The notes: generated by a model from the letters alone, not told the origin. A stretch of DNA of 18,620 nt from CAZJYI01 sp964550025 (GCA_964550025.1 CAZJYI010000197.1:1-18620), one strand, 5' to 3'. Shown: positions 6,706 through 15,250, counted from the stretch's first letter. Made by a program: numbers and translations.

Positions 6706-7833
6706 ATGAGTGCAACGGAGAAGGAAAGCGGCATCATCCAGGCACACATCAGGGCCATCGAGAAGGTAGCCAGGCTGAAGAAGTGCTTCATCATGGTTCG
6801 ACCGGTCAACACGCACGCCACCGAGTTGATCAGGGACGGGTGCGCCGTGAAGGGTCTGGAGATCAGTGGAAAGAGCTCCAATTGGGGTCCCATGGCGGGC
6901 TACATCCCGTATGATGAGCGGCTCTCCAAATCCGGTTCCGGGGACGGCAAAACTAAAAACACGACGACGAACGACAAGAGCATCGAGAAACATGGCGAAG
7001 TCACAAAGGTACCCCTGAAGATCACGTCAAAGCGCGTCACAGATTTGAAGAAGAAGGGCAACAAGTTCATCCCGACGGGCACTACCGTGGGCGAGGCATT
7101 CAAAACGTCACGATCTACCAGTACGGTATTCAAGCTGGAGCCCGCCGACGGGGGAAAATACGCTGTCCTTTACAAAGCGCCGGGGATGAACGGTTTCCAG
7201 CCGGTCGAGGCCATGGCGTACAGCGATGGGCGGGCGGTCACCGCGGACTACGACCTGTTCGCGGTCTGCCCGCACTACACGGTGGCCACTCCGAATGAAA
7301 CCAAGACGAAAGAGACCGCACTCACCGGCACACTCTCCCAGTTCCAACGCGGGGTGATAGAGAGCATCAACCAAGGGTGCCGCGGGAAGAGCCCAACAAG
7401 TAACCCCGTCGTCAGGCACGGCACGGAGCTTTCGAACACGAAAAAGCCCCAGGATGACGAGTTCGTCACGCTGTTCACCCCGGCCGCGACATCCAGGATA
7501 GTGAAGCAGATCCACAGTGCGAAGAGAGGCAAGCTGTTCGCGGACCTGGTGAAGCGCGGTTTTCACATCTATGTGAACAAGAAATGGCACCCGAGAATCG
7601 GCAGCAGTTTCAGGGTCGTGAAGGAAGAGGCGAAGGCGATGCACGTCACCGAGCACAAGATGCGGACCTCCCTGTCGCCTCAATGGAAGGGACACCTGGA
7701 GTTCCTGAAAAACCCGGATTTCAATGGCCTGGATCTTCCCAACGACAAGGGCGTCGACTTCGTCAAGCTCTACTTCGACAACATGCAAGTCGTGAAGCAG
7801 AAGCTGTTTCAGCCACAGTTCCCGAAGAAGTAA
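6706..7833 (+). CDS. Nucleotidyl cyclase toxin domain protein of the edema factor / CyaA / ExoY class
   Basis: The 375-residue product matches, by recall, the catalytic core of anthrax edema factor (EF), Bordetella CyaA and Pseudomonas ExoY, which make cyclic nucleotides inside host cells when a host protein activates them (calmodulin for EF and CyaA, F-actin for ExoY). Visible anchors are RPVNTHATELI at 32-42 (Arg32 = EF Arg329), KGLEISGKSSNWGPMAGYIP at 49-68 (Lys49 and Lys56 = EF Lys346 and Lys353), TADYDLFA at 179-186 (Asp181 and Asp183 = EF Asp491 and Asp493) and RHGTELSN at 237-244 (His238 and Asn244 = EF His577 and Asn583). The EF His351 position is Ser54. There is no signal peptide, no protective-antigen-binding domain and no RTX repeats; length is close to ExoY (378). 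Only about 130 residues follow Asn244, against about 217 in EF, so the EF helical domain is shortened or absent. I chose the ATG at 6706 because GGAAGGGG lies 9 nt upstream; an in-frame ATG at 6670 adds 12 residues. Lysine content is about 12% by hand count, far above the nearby kinases, which suggests transfer. Confidence 0.88.
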   Translation: MSATEKESGIIQAHIRAIEKVARLKKCFIMVRPVNTHATELIRDGCAVKGLEISGKSSNWGPMAGYIPYDERLSKSGSGDGKTKNTTTNDKSIEKHGEVTKVPLKITSKRVTDLKKKGNKFIPTGTTVGEAFKTSRSTSTVFKLEPADGGKYAVLYKAPGMNGFQPVEAMAYSDGRAVTADYDLFAVCPHYTVATPNETKTKETALTGTLSQFQRGVIESINQGCRGKSPTSNPVVRHGTELSNTKKPQDDEFVTLFTPAATSRIVKQIHSAKRGKLFADLVKRGFHIYVNKKWHPRIGSSFRVVKEEAKAMHVTEHKMRTSLSPQWKGHLEFLKNPDFNGLDLPNDKGVDFVKLYFDNMQVVKQKLFQPQFPKK

Positions 7834-7837
7834 GGGC

Positions 7838-7862
7838 AGCCCGCGATTACCGAGAGCGGGCT
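7838..7862 (+). terminator. Hairpin directly after the cyclase gene, possible terminator
   Basis: AGCCCGC (7838-7844) pairs perfectly with GCGGGCT (7856-7862) around an 11-nt loop, starting 4 nt after the cyclase stop codon. Only TT follows before CCC, so as an intrinsic terminator for the plus strand it is weak. Confidence 0.4.
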
Positions 7863-7894
7863 TTCCCTTCACGGCACGTCGCCGCACCATCTTC

Positions 7895-7919
7895 AGCCCG
7901 CTTCCGGCAGAAGCGGGCT
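7895..7919. terminator. Strong palindromic hairpin between convergent genes (bidirectional terminator or REP-like element)
   Basis: AGCCCGCTT (7895-7903) pairs with AAGCGGGCT (7911-7919). The flanking C7904 and G7910 extend the stem to 10 bp around a 5-nt loop. It shares the AGCCCGC/GCGGGCT arms with the hairpin at 7838-7862, so the two look like copies of one element. It lies between the 3' ends of the cyclase gene and the LamG gene, where a two-way transcription stop is expected. No U tract flanks it, so a dispersed REP-like palindrome is an equally good reading. Confidence 0.5.
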
Positions 7920-7959
7920 ACAGAGATAGCACTCCGAACGCCTCCTCAACAGGAGCCAC

Positions 7960-10900
7960 TCACCGCACGATCAGGATCGTCCCCGGCCCTGCCGGCGGGT
8001 CGGCGCTGAACGTGACGAATGTGGAACCGGCCACCTGGTTGCTATACGACGTCTGAATCCAGTCGGCGGAGCGCGCGACCCCGGGCGAAGCCCGCACCTC
8101 GTCGAGCACGCCGATGTAGGACGTGCCGCCCCCGTGCTGCGCACCAATGGCCAAACCCGCGCTCTTGTAGAAGTCGCTCATGGTGCCAATCGTCGGCACG
8201 GCGGCGCCGTCACGGTAGATCTGCTTCTGGTAGGCGTCGTCCAGCACCCACGTGTAGCGGTGCCAGGCCCCCTTGTCGCCGCCGTAGTCCGTGTCGCAGC
8301 GCCCGTCGTTCCCGTAGAGACCGAACCAGATGCGCACGTCGCGGAAGCCGCAGTGGATTGCGTGATTGTTCTGGTTGGCTCCCCCGCCGAAGACCATGTG
8401 GTCCCCCGCATCGTCGCCACCGCGGTACAACCAGGCGCTGAGCGTGAACGCCTTGTCAGAGAGATCCAGCGACGAACCCACCGTGAACTTGTGCGTGCCG
8501 TCGAATGCCCGGGCAGCCCCGATCAAGCCATTCGTGACGCCCGGGTTCGCAGTCGGCGCGCCGTCGTTGCCCGCCATGCTGGCGTCGATTGCCGCCGAAG
8601 TGGCGCTGCCCTCCTTGAGATGGTAGACCCCCTCGAACCCTTCCGACCAGGTCGACCCGTCCAGCGTGTAGGGGAGGGGTTCGGTGGCCGCCGGGTTACC
8701 CCAGAAAGCCCAGATGTAGTCATCCGCGGAGGCGAGCTCCGGAACGCGCACCCAGATGTGCGACGGGCCGTCGACGCCGTCCATGCCGACGTTGTCGAAC
8801 GTCACGGTGGTCGCCGTACCGACCACGTGCGAGCAGACCGCCAGGCCGATGTACACGTTGGTGGCCATGGCGACGTCCCGCCGTCCCTCCTCGACCCAGT
8901 TCGTGCCGTCCGTTGACGCATAGGTGACGAAGCTGCTGCCGGTGCGCTCGATCCGCACCCAGCGCGGTGGCGCGCCGGCACTGCCGGGGTCCTGCCATCC
9001 CGCATTGGCCGCGGTCGTGTCGCGCCACTGGAATGCAGCACCGGCCGCGGGGCGAAGGGCCATGAAGACAAACGCGGAATCCGCGGCCAGGCTCTCGCGG
9101 ACCATGACGCCGGCCTTGGCCCATCCGTTGCCGCCCGGGTTATCGTAGGTTGCCACGCGCGCCTCGATGGCGCCGTCACCGGGCAGCTCAGCCCATGCGT
9201 AGTGGAAACTGTCTGTCTGGTTCCAGATATCGTTGCCCTGGCCAACCACCGTGTAGACACCGAGCCCGTCGCGGGACGTGCTTCCGGCACCCGATGGGCC
9301 AATGGACGTCCCCCTGAGATCGCGCGCCCACGTGTCGATCTCGTAGAAGAGTGTCTGGTCCTGGTCGTTGTCGGTGAAGCGCAAATCCGCCCCATATGCC
9401 GACGCCATGGTCTCGTAGCTGAAGTTGGACACACTTTCGGAGAGTGTCACCAGCGCCGGGAAATTGGTCAGCGGCGTTGCTCCGCCGTAGCCCGTGAACA
9501 GTACGCGCAGGCTGTTGGAGTAGCTGGACGGGTCCACGCCGGTGTCAAAGCGCGCTGCCTCGGGCGACCAGGAAACGCCGTACGCGTTGGAAACGATGAA
9601 ACGGTAGAAGTAGGTCGTGTCGCTCTGCATCCCCCCCGCCGGCGCGGAGACGATTCCCTCCGGCTGTTCACCCAGCGCAAGGGAGCCCGACCACGAAGCC
9701 GGGTTTGTCACGCCCTTGTCGGCCGTATCCCACACGGCCCAGACGGTCGTCGGGGCGGAGCCGGTGGACAACAGGTCGCCGTGGAGCGTGGCGCCGTTGC
9801 GCCGAACTGGATCGGCCCGCGTGGTTGCGACACTCGGTCCCCACGGGTCCAGGAACGAACCGTCGATCGCATACTTCTCCTGCAGGTAGTAGCCGACCGA
9901 GTTGAGTTCCTTGTCCGCCAGTGCATTCTCATAGACAATTACCTCGTACAGTTCACACTGTGCGTGACCGCCAATACCGCCGTTGCTGCGTGCCGCCAGT
10001 ACGACATCGTCGTCGTTGGTGGAAATCACCCCACCTGCATAGACCATCGTGCCGTCGGGGCTGCCGTTGTGCCAGAGGCGCGTGGTCCTGGTCGCGCCGC
10101 TGTACCGGCCGGCGAAGACGCCGACGGTCCGGATATCCCCCGCGCCCGGAGGACCGTCCGTGTGGGTCCCGGCACCGGTAAGACCACGCAATGTGAGCGA
10201 AAGGCCGTCGCTGTTTCCGAACTCGCGAAACTGCCAGCCGCTGGGTTCGCCGTTCTTGGCAATGAAGGGGTTCCAGGCCCCCGCGCTGGTATGCTGCCCC
10301 ACGACGAAGACCGTTATGTTGGATTGGAAATCGAACTGGGATTCGTTCAACACGCGCATGTAGTCCCCCGCCCCGTCGAAGTGGAGGTGCGGGCCGTTCT
10401 TGTCGCCGTAGAAATGCGGCTGCATCAGCTCAAGCGGCTGGCGCGCGTGGTTTCCTCGCCCCGAAAGGTCGTACCACTCGGCCACCGGTTCCGTATTGGT
10501 CGCCGAAAGCGAGCCGCCGTCCAGCCACAGCACGAGATTGCTCGTCATGACCATGTTCGTCGGGACGTTGGTGTAGACCGCCGTGATGGACAGTGCCCCC
10601 GTCACGGGCGGCAGTGTATAGAGGTCCACGGGCCCCACGGAAACCCCGTCGACCAGGATATCCGCGACGAAGTAGTCCGGCTCCGGCGTAACCGCAAACA
10701 CCGGTGTGCTGCCGTGTGTCACGTCGACCTGCCCGGTGGGCGTGATCTCACCGTTGGACGCCTGCACGACGGTCACCGTGTAGTGGTTGATGCCAAACAG
10801 GGCCTCGATCGTGTGGTTGGTGGTAACGGCCGTGAACTGGTAACTGTTGGTCACGCCGATGGGCACGCCGTCAACCACAACGTTGGTGAGGTGGTATCCC

Positions 10901-13896
10901 GTGTCGTGCGGGAAGGTGAACACGGGGCTGTCGGCGCCGTCGCTGACACGTTGCGGGTCGGCGGGATCGATGGCTCCGTTCGGACCGGCCGAGGGCGTGA
11001 TGGTCCAGTAGATGCTCTTCAGCGTTGAGAAGCTCGCGCTGGGCGTCGCCCACGCTTCACCGCTCGCGTTCGTGGCATAGTAGGTGTAGCTGTAAGACGT
11101 CAACTCGTCCAGACCGGTGATCTCGGTCGAGATCGGTCCCACCGGGTGTATGTTCGGACTGTTGGTGTTGGCCCACACTCCCCAGCCGGCCCCGCCGTCG
11201 GTTTCTCCCCACAACAGTCGCACGGAAGTCGCCGTGCCGGCGTCGAACAGCAGTTCGCCGTTCATGAAGGCCGACGACCCGGTGATGTTGGTGGCCGCCC
11301 CGTTCTCGATGCGAGGCGGTCCCTGGACAGCGCCGATGCTCGTGTAGGTAGCGTTGGAAGCGCTGGTCAGAAAGGTATTCCGAATCCAATCCGCGGACCG
11401 TGGTGCGTCGGATGCGCGCACTTCGTCGAGCACGCCGCGATACGAGGGGGTTCCGCCATAGGTCCCGCCGATGGCCAGCCCCGTACTGAGGTAGAAGTTG
11501 TTGTTCACCCCTCCCATGGGCACGGCTATGCCGTCCCGGTAGATGCTCTTGATGTGCGAATCGTCCATGACCCACGTGTAATGGTGCCAGATGACGGTGT
11601 CGCCGCTGAAATCATTGGTGGCATGGCCGTCATCGCCGTACAGCCCGTACCAGATCTGCGTTCCGCGGAATCCGCAGTGCAACCCGCGGTTGCCGACGGT
11701 CGTGCCGCCGCCGAACCACATGTTGTCGTTGCCCCCGCCTGCCGTGCGTTTGGCCCACGAGCTCAGGGTAAAGGCTTTGGAGCTGAGGTCCAGGCCGCTG
11801 CCGACCGTGAAGGCCTCGCCTCCCAACATGCCGCGCCCGCCGGCAATCACTCCGTTCACCACGGTCGGGGATGCGAACCGCACACCCGTGTTTGCCAGGG
11901 GACCCGAGTCCACGGCGTCGTCCGAGACGCTCTGCTCGCAGAGGTGCCAGACACCGATGTAGTCCTGCTCCCACGCGTAACCGCCCGTCTCGAAAGCGGG
12001 TTCCGTCGTCAGGGAGGGATTCCCGAAGTAGGCCCAGATGTACGATCCCGCCGCCAGGGCATCAACCTGCACCCACACGAACGAGTCGCCCGCGACGTTC
12101 CACTTCTCCACGTCGTGGTACAGCATCGTCGTCCCATTCGCGGCGGCGAAACGCAGGTCATACCCCTGCGCCGAAGCGAACAGGTCGTAGCCGAACCGCT
12201 GGATGGACTCGTTCAGTACGACCAGCACGGGGAAGTTCGTCAGCGTCCCGCTCCCCGCGAACCCGGGGAAATCGATGCGGACGCGGTGGGCAAAGTCGCC
12301 TGGACTCAACTCCTCGCGAACACGAACCGAGATGCTGGACGCATTGTTGGCCGGCACGGGATCGTCTTCCCCTGCCGACTCGACGCCCGCCGCGACAGTG
12401 ACAACCGACCCGGTCGCCGCGGGCTTCACGGTCGCGCGCACGGTCAGCGTGGTGGAAACCGTGTAGGCCAGGTCGCCGATCGACCAGTCACCGGAGCCGC
12501 TGTCGTAGGTGCCGCCCTCGTGCGAGACGTATGACAGGGCAGCGGGCAGCACGTTGGAAACGACAACCGCGCTGGCGTTAGTGAAACCGTTGTTGACGGC
12601 CGTGATGCGGTAGACCAAGGGACCGTTGGCAGTGGCATTGACGCTGTCGGCTTCAATCGTGACGGCAATATCCGCGGCGCTGGGGTCGGAGTAAGCGGAG
12701 GCGATCCCGTAGCGCTGCGCGAGGTAGTACCCGATACGGTTGCGCTCGATCCCGTCCAGGTAGCGGTCGAAGATCAGGATTTCGGCAATGTCGCCGTCGT
12801 AATATGTCCCGGTACCATAGCGGCCAACTTGTGCGTCGGTGTAAGCCACGAGTTGGTTGGTTGTGCCATCCCCTCCCAACAGCGTGCCGCCCCTGTACGT
12901 CTGGCGCCCCGTGCCGCCCGTGGTGTCGAGGTGCATCGATGAGATCGCGAACTGCTGGGTGGTAAACGCCGGGACGGCCACGTTGTAGTCGCGAGAGTAG
13001 TGTGCCTGGGTGAACTGGGCATCATGGCGGTACCCGATATGCAGGTTGCGATCCTGCCCGCCGTGCAGTCCGGCCAGGGGATAGTTCGAGGACTTACCGC
13101 TGCGGCGTCCTTCCACGAAGAAGATCGTGTAGTCGGTTCCCACCAGGAAAGAGCCGTCGTAGCCCAGCACGCCGTTGGCGCCGTCAAAGCGCACCGCCGG
13201 CAACCCGTTGACCGCGTTGGTCAGGAACGTTGGCTGGGAAGCGGTATTGGTTTGTGACGCGTTGCGCCCGTTGCCCGAATCGTCATACCACGAGGCAACC
13301 CCATCCCCATCCGACAGCATCGCCTCGAGCGACTCCGCGGTGAACCACAACGCCAACCCATTGGTTTCGGGGATCTGCTGACCGAGCCGCTGCCACTCGC
13401 CCGCGGCGGCAGAACCGGCATTGTAGTAGCCGGGGCCGTACGGTGGCTCACCGGAGTTATCGAAAAACTGGCCATTGTCGACGATCAGGTAGTGCGTGGC
13501 CCGGTCCGCATCGCTGTGATTGAAAACAACCGTGAAACAGTCGAGCCCCATGTGAACATTGGCTGCGGTTCTCCAGTAGAGCAGGTTGTTGGTCGGGTCA
13601 GGGTAGACCGTCTGAATGCTCCCCTTCACCGGCTTACCCCGATCGTCCCAGGCGATCACGTCGTCACCACGACTCCCCGTGATGCCGTTGACACGCTGGA
13701 ACCCGCTCATGACGCCGTCGCCCCCGTCCCTGTACATGACCAAGGCCCAGCCGGTTCCGTCCTGCCCATTCCAGGTGTGAACCCCGTCACCGCTCCCCCA
13801 CGCACCGAGGTCGTGCTCCCACATCAGGGTTCGCTGAAGTCCCATTGCCTGGCCGGACATCAACGCCGCCATCAGCGTGATTGCGAGTGTTCTCAT
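7960..13896 (-). CDS. Giant exported LamG/DUF2341 multidomain surface protein (1978 residues)
   Basis: Probably a secreted or surface adhesin that binds glycans. Order of parts: signal peptide 1-19; a region I cannot assign (20-175); a LamG/concanavalin-like domain (about 178-400, starting GLALWFTAE); a DUF11-type repeat (about 405-525); DUF2341 copy 1 (535-640); LamG (about 645-855); an Fn3-like region (about 858-958); two InlB-type repeats (963-1034 and 1037-1108); LamG (about 1117-1345, starting NLVLWLDGG); an Fn3-like region (1354-1452); DUF2341 copy 2 split into 1460-1524 and 1709-1750 by an inserted concanavalin-like domain (1526-1708); and a last LamG (1755-1965). The protein ends ILIVR with no PEP-CTERM or LPXTG anchor, so its mode of attachment is unknown. 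No catalytic motif is seen. The start has GGGAGG at 13904-13909 with 7-nt spacing. It lies 82 nt after the 355-residue gene and is probably its operon partner. Confidence 0.92.
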   Translation of the reverse strand: MRTLAITLMAALMSGQAMGLQRTLMWEHDLGAWGSGDGVHTWNGQDGTGWALVMYRDGGDGVMSGFQRVNGITGSRGDDVIAWDDRGKPVKGSIQTVYPDPTNNLLYWRTAANVHMGLDCFTVVFNHSDADRATHYLIVDNGQFFDNSGEPPYGPGYYNAGSAAAGEWQRLGQQIPETNGLALWFTAESLEAMLSDGDGVASWYDDSGNGRNASQTNTASQPTFLTNAVNGLPAVRFDGANGVLGYDGSFLVGTDYTIFFVEGRRSGKSSNYPLAGLHGGQDRNLHIGYRHDAQFTQAHYSRDYNVAVPAFTTQQFAISSMHLDTTGGTGRQTYRGGTLLGGDGTTNQLVAYTDAQVGRYGTGTYYDGDIAEILIFDRYLDGIERNRIGYYLAQRYGIASAYSDPSAADIAVTIEADSVNATANGPLVYRITAVNNGFTNASAVVVSNVLPAALSYVSHEGGTYDSGSGDWSIGDLAYTVSTTLTVRATVKPAATGSVVTVAAGVESAGEDDPVPANNASSISVRVREELSPGDFAHRVRIDFPGFAGSGTLTNFPVLVVLNESIQRFGYDLFASAQGYDLRFAAANGTTMLYHDVEKWNVAGDSFVWVQVDALAAGSYIWAYFGNPSLTTEPAFETGGYAWEQDYIGVWHLCEQSVSDDAVDSGPLANTGVRFASPTVVNGVIAGGRGMLGGEAFTVGSGLDLSSKAFTLSSWAKRTAGGGNDNMWFGGGTTVGNRGLHCGFRGTQIWYGLYGDDGHATNDFSGDTVIWHHYTWVMDDSHIKSIYRDGIAVPMGGVNNNFYLSTGLAIGGTYGGTPSYRGVLDEVRASDAPRSADWIRNTFLTSASNATYTSIGAVQGPPRIENGAATNITGSSAFMNGELLFDAGTATSVRLLWGETDGGAGWGVWANTNSPNIHPVGPISTEITGLDELTSYSYTYYATNASGEAWATPSASFSTLKSIYWTITPSAGPNGAIDPADPQRVSDGADSPVFTFPHDTGYHLTNVVVDGVPIGVTNSYQFTAVTTNHTIEALFGINHYTVTVVQASNGEITPTGQVDVTHGSTPVFAVTPEPDYFVADILVDGVSVGPVDLYTLPPVTGALSITAVYTNVPTNMVMTSNLVLWLDGGSLSATNTEPVAEWYDLSGRGNHARQPLELMQPHFYGDKNGPHLHFDGAGDYMRVLNESQFDFQSNITVFVVGQHTSAGAWNPFIAKNGEPSGWQFREFGNSDGLSLTLRGLTGAGTHTDGPPGAGDIRTVGVFAGRYSGATRTTRLWHNGSPDGTMVYAGGVISTNDDDVVLAARSNGGIGGHAQCELYEVIVYENALADKELNSVGYYLQEKYAIDGSFLDPWGPSVATTRADPVRRNGATLHGDLLSTGSAPTTVWAVWDTADKGVTNPASWSGSLALGEQPEGIVSAPAGGMQSDTTYFYRFIVSNAYGVSWSPEAARFDTGVDPSSYSNSLRVLFTGYGGATPLTNFPALVTLSESVSNFSYETMASAYGADLRFTDNDQDQTLFYEIDTWARDLRGTSIGPSGAGSTSRDGLGVYTVVGQGNDIWNQTDSFHYAWAELPGDGAIEARVATYDNPGGNGWAKAGVMVRESLAADSAFVFMALRPAAGAAFQWRDTTAANAGWQDPGSAGAPPRWVRIERTGSSFVTYASTDGTNWVEEGRRDVAMATNVYIGLAVCSHVVGTATTVTFDNVGMDGVDGPSHIWVRVPELASADDYIWAFWGNPAATEPLPYTLDGSTWSEGFEGVYHLKEGSATSAAIDASMAGNDGAPTANPGVTNGLIGAARAFDGTHKFTVGSSLDLSDKAFTLSAWLYRGGDDAGDHMVFGGGANQNNHAIHCGFRDVRIWFGLYGNDGRCDTDYGGDKGAWHRYTWVLDDAYQKQIYRDGAAVPTIGTMSDFYKSAGLAIGAQHGGGTSYIGVLDEVRASPGVARSADWIQTSYSNQVAGSTFVTFSADPPAGPGTILIVR

Positions 13897-13978
13897 GTCG
13901 TCTCCTCCCTATCGGCTGGCGGGCGCTTCCGCCTGACTTGCCTTCTACGCTTCATCCACATCCCTTGTTCGGCGGCCC

Positions 13979-15046
13979 CTATTCCTCCCGAACGACGCAG
14001 TAGAACGACGCCTGGTCCGTCGGTGAAGGGTCGGACCAGGAAGTGACGTTCTCCAGGATTCCCGTCACATACGGCGCGCCCCACGCACCCGTTGTGAGGT
14101 CCTGCCGCTTGTAGATGGAGTATGTGACCGATCCGCCACCATTGGTGATGCCGCTCCAACTGAACTCGCCGGCCCCCGTGACATTGGTGATGGTCGTGTT
14201 GATGTCGACGTTGGTATAGGCGGCCAGGTACGGATTGTCCTCAACCCAGGTAAAGGCGTTCCGCGCGACGTACCAGAACGCGCCACCAACCGGGATCGTG
14301 TCCATCGTCGGGCTCGCGCCGAAAAACTCGTCCAATCTGTAAAAACCCCTCGGATGCGTTCCGTTGTCTTTCAGGACGTACGTGTTGTACTGCGAGTACG
14401 CCCTGTACCCCGTCTGGTGCCATACCCAGAGCTCGTCCCCCTGTTGAGGATGAAGGCCGGCGGCGGTACCTTGGCTCACCAGGGCCATGTCGTTGATCGC
14501 CGTCCCGCAGGAGAACGGGAAGGCCATGAGCTGCTCTCCCGCCGCCATCTCGTTCGTGATGACCGCTCTCGAAACGGCCTCGCCCGCGATTGTCACGGTC
14601 TTCTCCGGCCCGGTACCGCCGCGGGACTGCAGCCACATGGCCGTGCCGGAAGGCAAGGGCGGATTGGTCGGGCCGTTGACGTCATCGTGAAACAGGTCGG
14701 TCCGGTAGAACTTCCCCGTGCCGCTCTTCAGCCCGTAGGAACGGTAATCACCGTTCATTCTGAGATAGACTTTGTCCGCGAACTGCTGGATCACGCCCGG
14801 CTGCAACTGGTCGGTGCCAAACACACCGAGGAGGGTTGGATCAGACGCGTCCAGTTGAACGCTCGCGAGATTGAAGCTCTGGGTACCGGGGACTTCAACC
14901 GCGTAATGGCCGACAATACGGCCATCCTGTGCGGCGACACGGCACACCGACACCTGCCCGGCCAGACAGGAGAACACCACGGCAACGATGATATGCACGT
15001 TCGCGGAATGCAAACGGGACTGTAGTCCAACCTGTTCACTCTCCAT
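13979..15046 (-). CDS. Exported protein of unknown function (355 residues), first gene of the LamG operon
   Basis: The first 40 residues are a polar stretch followed by a hydrophobic core (HIIVAVVFSCLAG) and a likely cleavage site at VAA-Q near residue 40, so the protein should be exported. The rest is rich in Gly, Thr and aromatic residues in a beta-sandwich style, with phrases such as AMWLQSRGG, AFWYVARN and a C-terminal SFYCVVREE. I recall similar short exported proteins beside large LamG proteins in Kiritimatiellota and relatives, but cannot name a domain. No enzyme motif is visible. GGGAGG lies at 15052-15057, 5 nt before the ATG. The LamG gene follows after 82 nt with no terminator seen between, so joint transcription from the promoter at 15221-15250 is likely. 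A role as an assembly or surface partner of the LamG protein is a guess from position only. Confidence 0.82.
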   Translation of the reverse strand: MESEQVGLQSRLHSANVHIIVAVVFSCLAGQVSVCRVAAQDGRIVGHYAVEVPGTQSFNLASVQLDASDPTLLGVFGTDQLQPGVIQQFADKVYLRMNGDYRSYGLKSGTGKFYRTDLFHDDVNGPTNPPLPSGTAMWLQSRGGTGPEKTVTIAGEAVSRAVITNEMAAGEQLMAFPFSCGTAINDMALVSQGTAAGLHPQQGDELWVWHQTGYRAYSQYNTYVLKDNGTHPRGFYRLDEFFGASPTMDTIPVGGAFWYVARNAFTWVEDNPYLAAYTNVDINTTITNVTGAGEFSWSGITNGGGSVTYSIYKRQDLTTGAWGAPYVTGILENVTSWSDPSPTDQASFYCVVREE

Positions 15047-15220
15047 TACACCCTCCCGCTATATCCGATTCCGTCCTGAAAAGCAGAAATGTCCCCGGTG
15101 AAGCCCTTCCCCGGCGGACTGTACGCGGGGCCAACTAGACAACCGTCAGAACTGCCCCCCCCGGCTGCGTCCGGAACCCGGGAAGCGCTGCATGCGATTG
15201 TGGCTCACACTCAGACCATT

Positions 15221-15250
15221 ATTGTATGTCGCCCGTGCGGTGGCGGTCAA
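15221..15250 (-). promoter_or_regulatory. Predicted sigma70-type promoter of the 355-residue/LamG operon
   Basis: On the minus strand, TTGACC (15245-15250, 5 of 6) is followed after 18 bp by TACAAT (15221-15226, 5 of 6). Transcription would start near 15214, about 168 nt before the ATG at 15046. Confidence 0.5.

Noticed and set aside
7960..8020. PEP-CTERM or LPXTG anchor on the LamG protein
   Set aside because: The C-terminus reads GPGTILIVR, with no PEP motif, membrane helix plus basic tail, or sorting motif.
9202..12534. Long plus-strand open frames (608 and 462 codons) opposite the LamG gene
   Set aside because: They are shadows of the 1978-residue protein: no recognisable domain, low-complexity Arg/Val/Gly composition.
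15047..15214. Possible riboswitch in the leader of the 355-residue gene
   Set aside because: I looked for known conserved cores, including cyclic-di-GMP types, and found no convincing match by eye.
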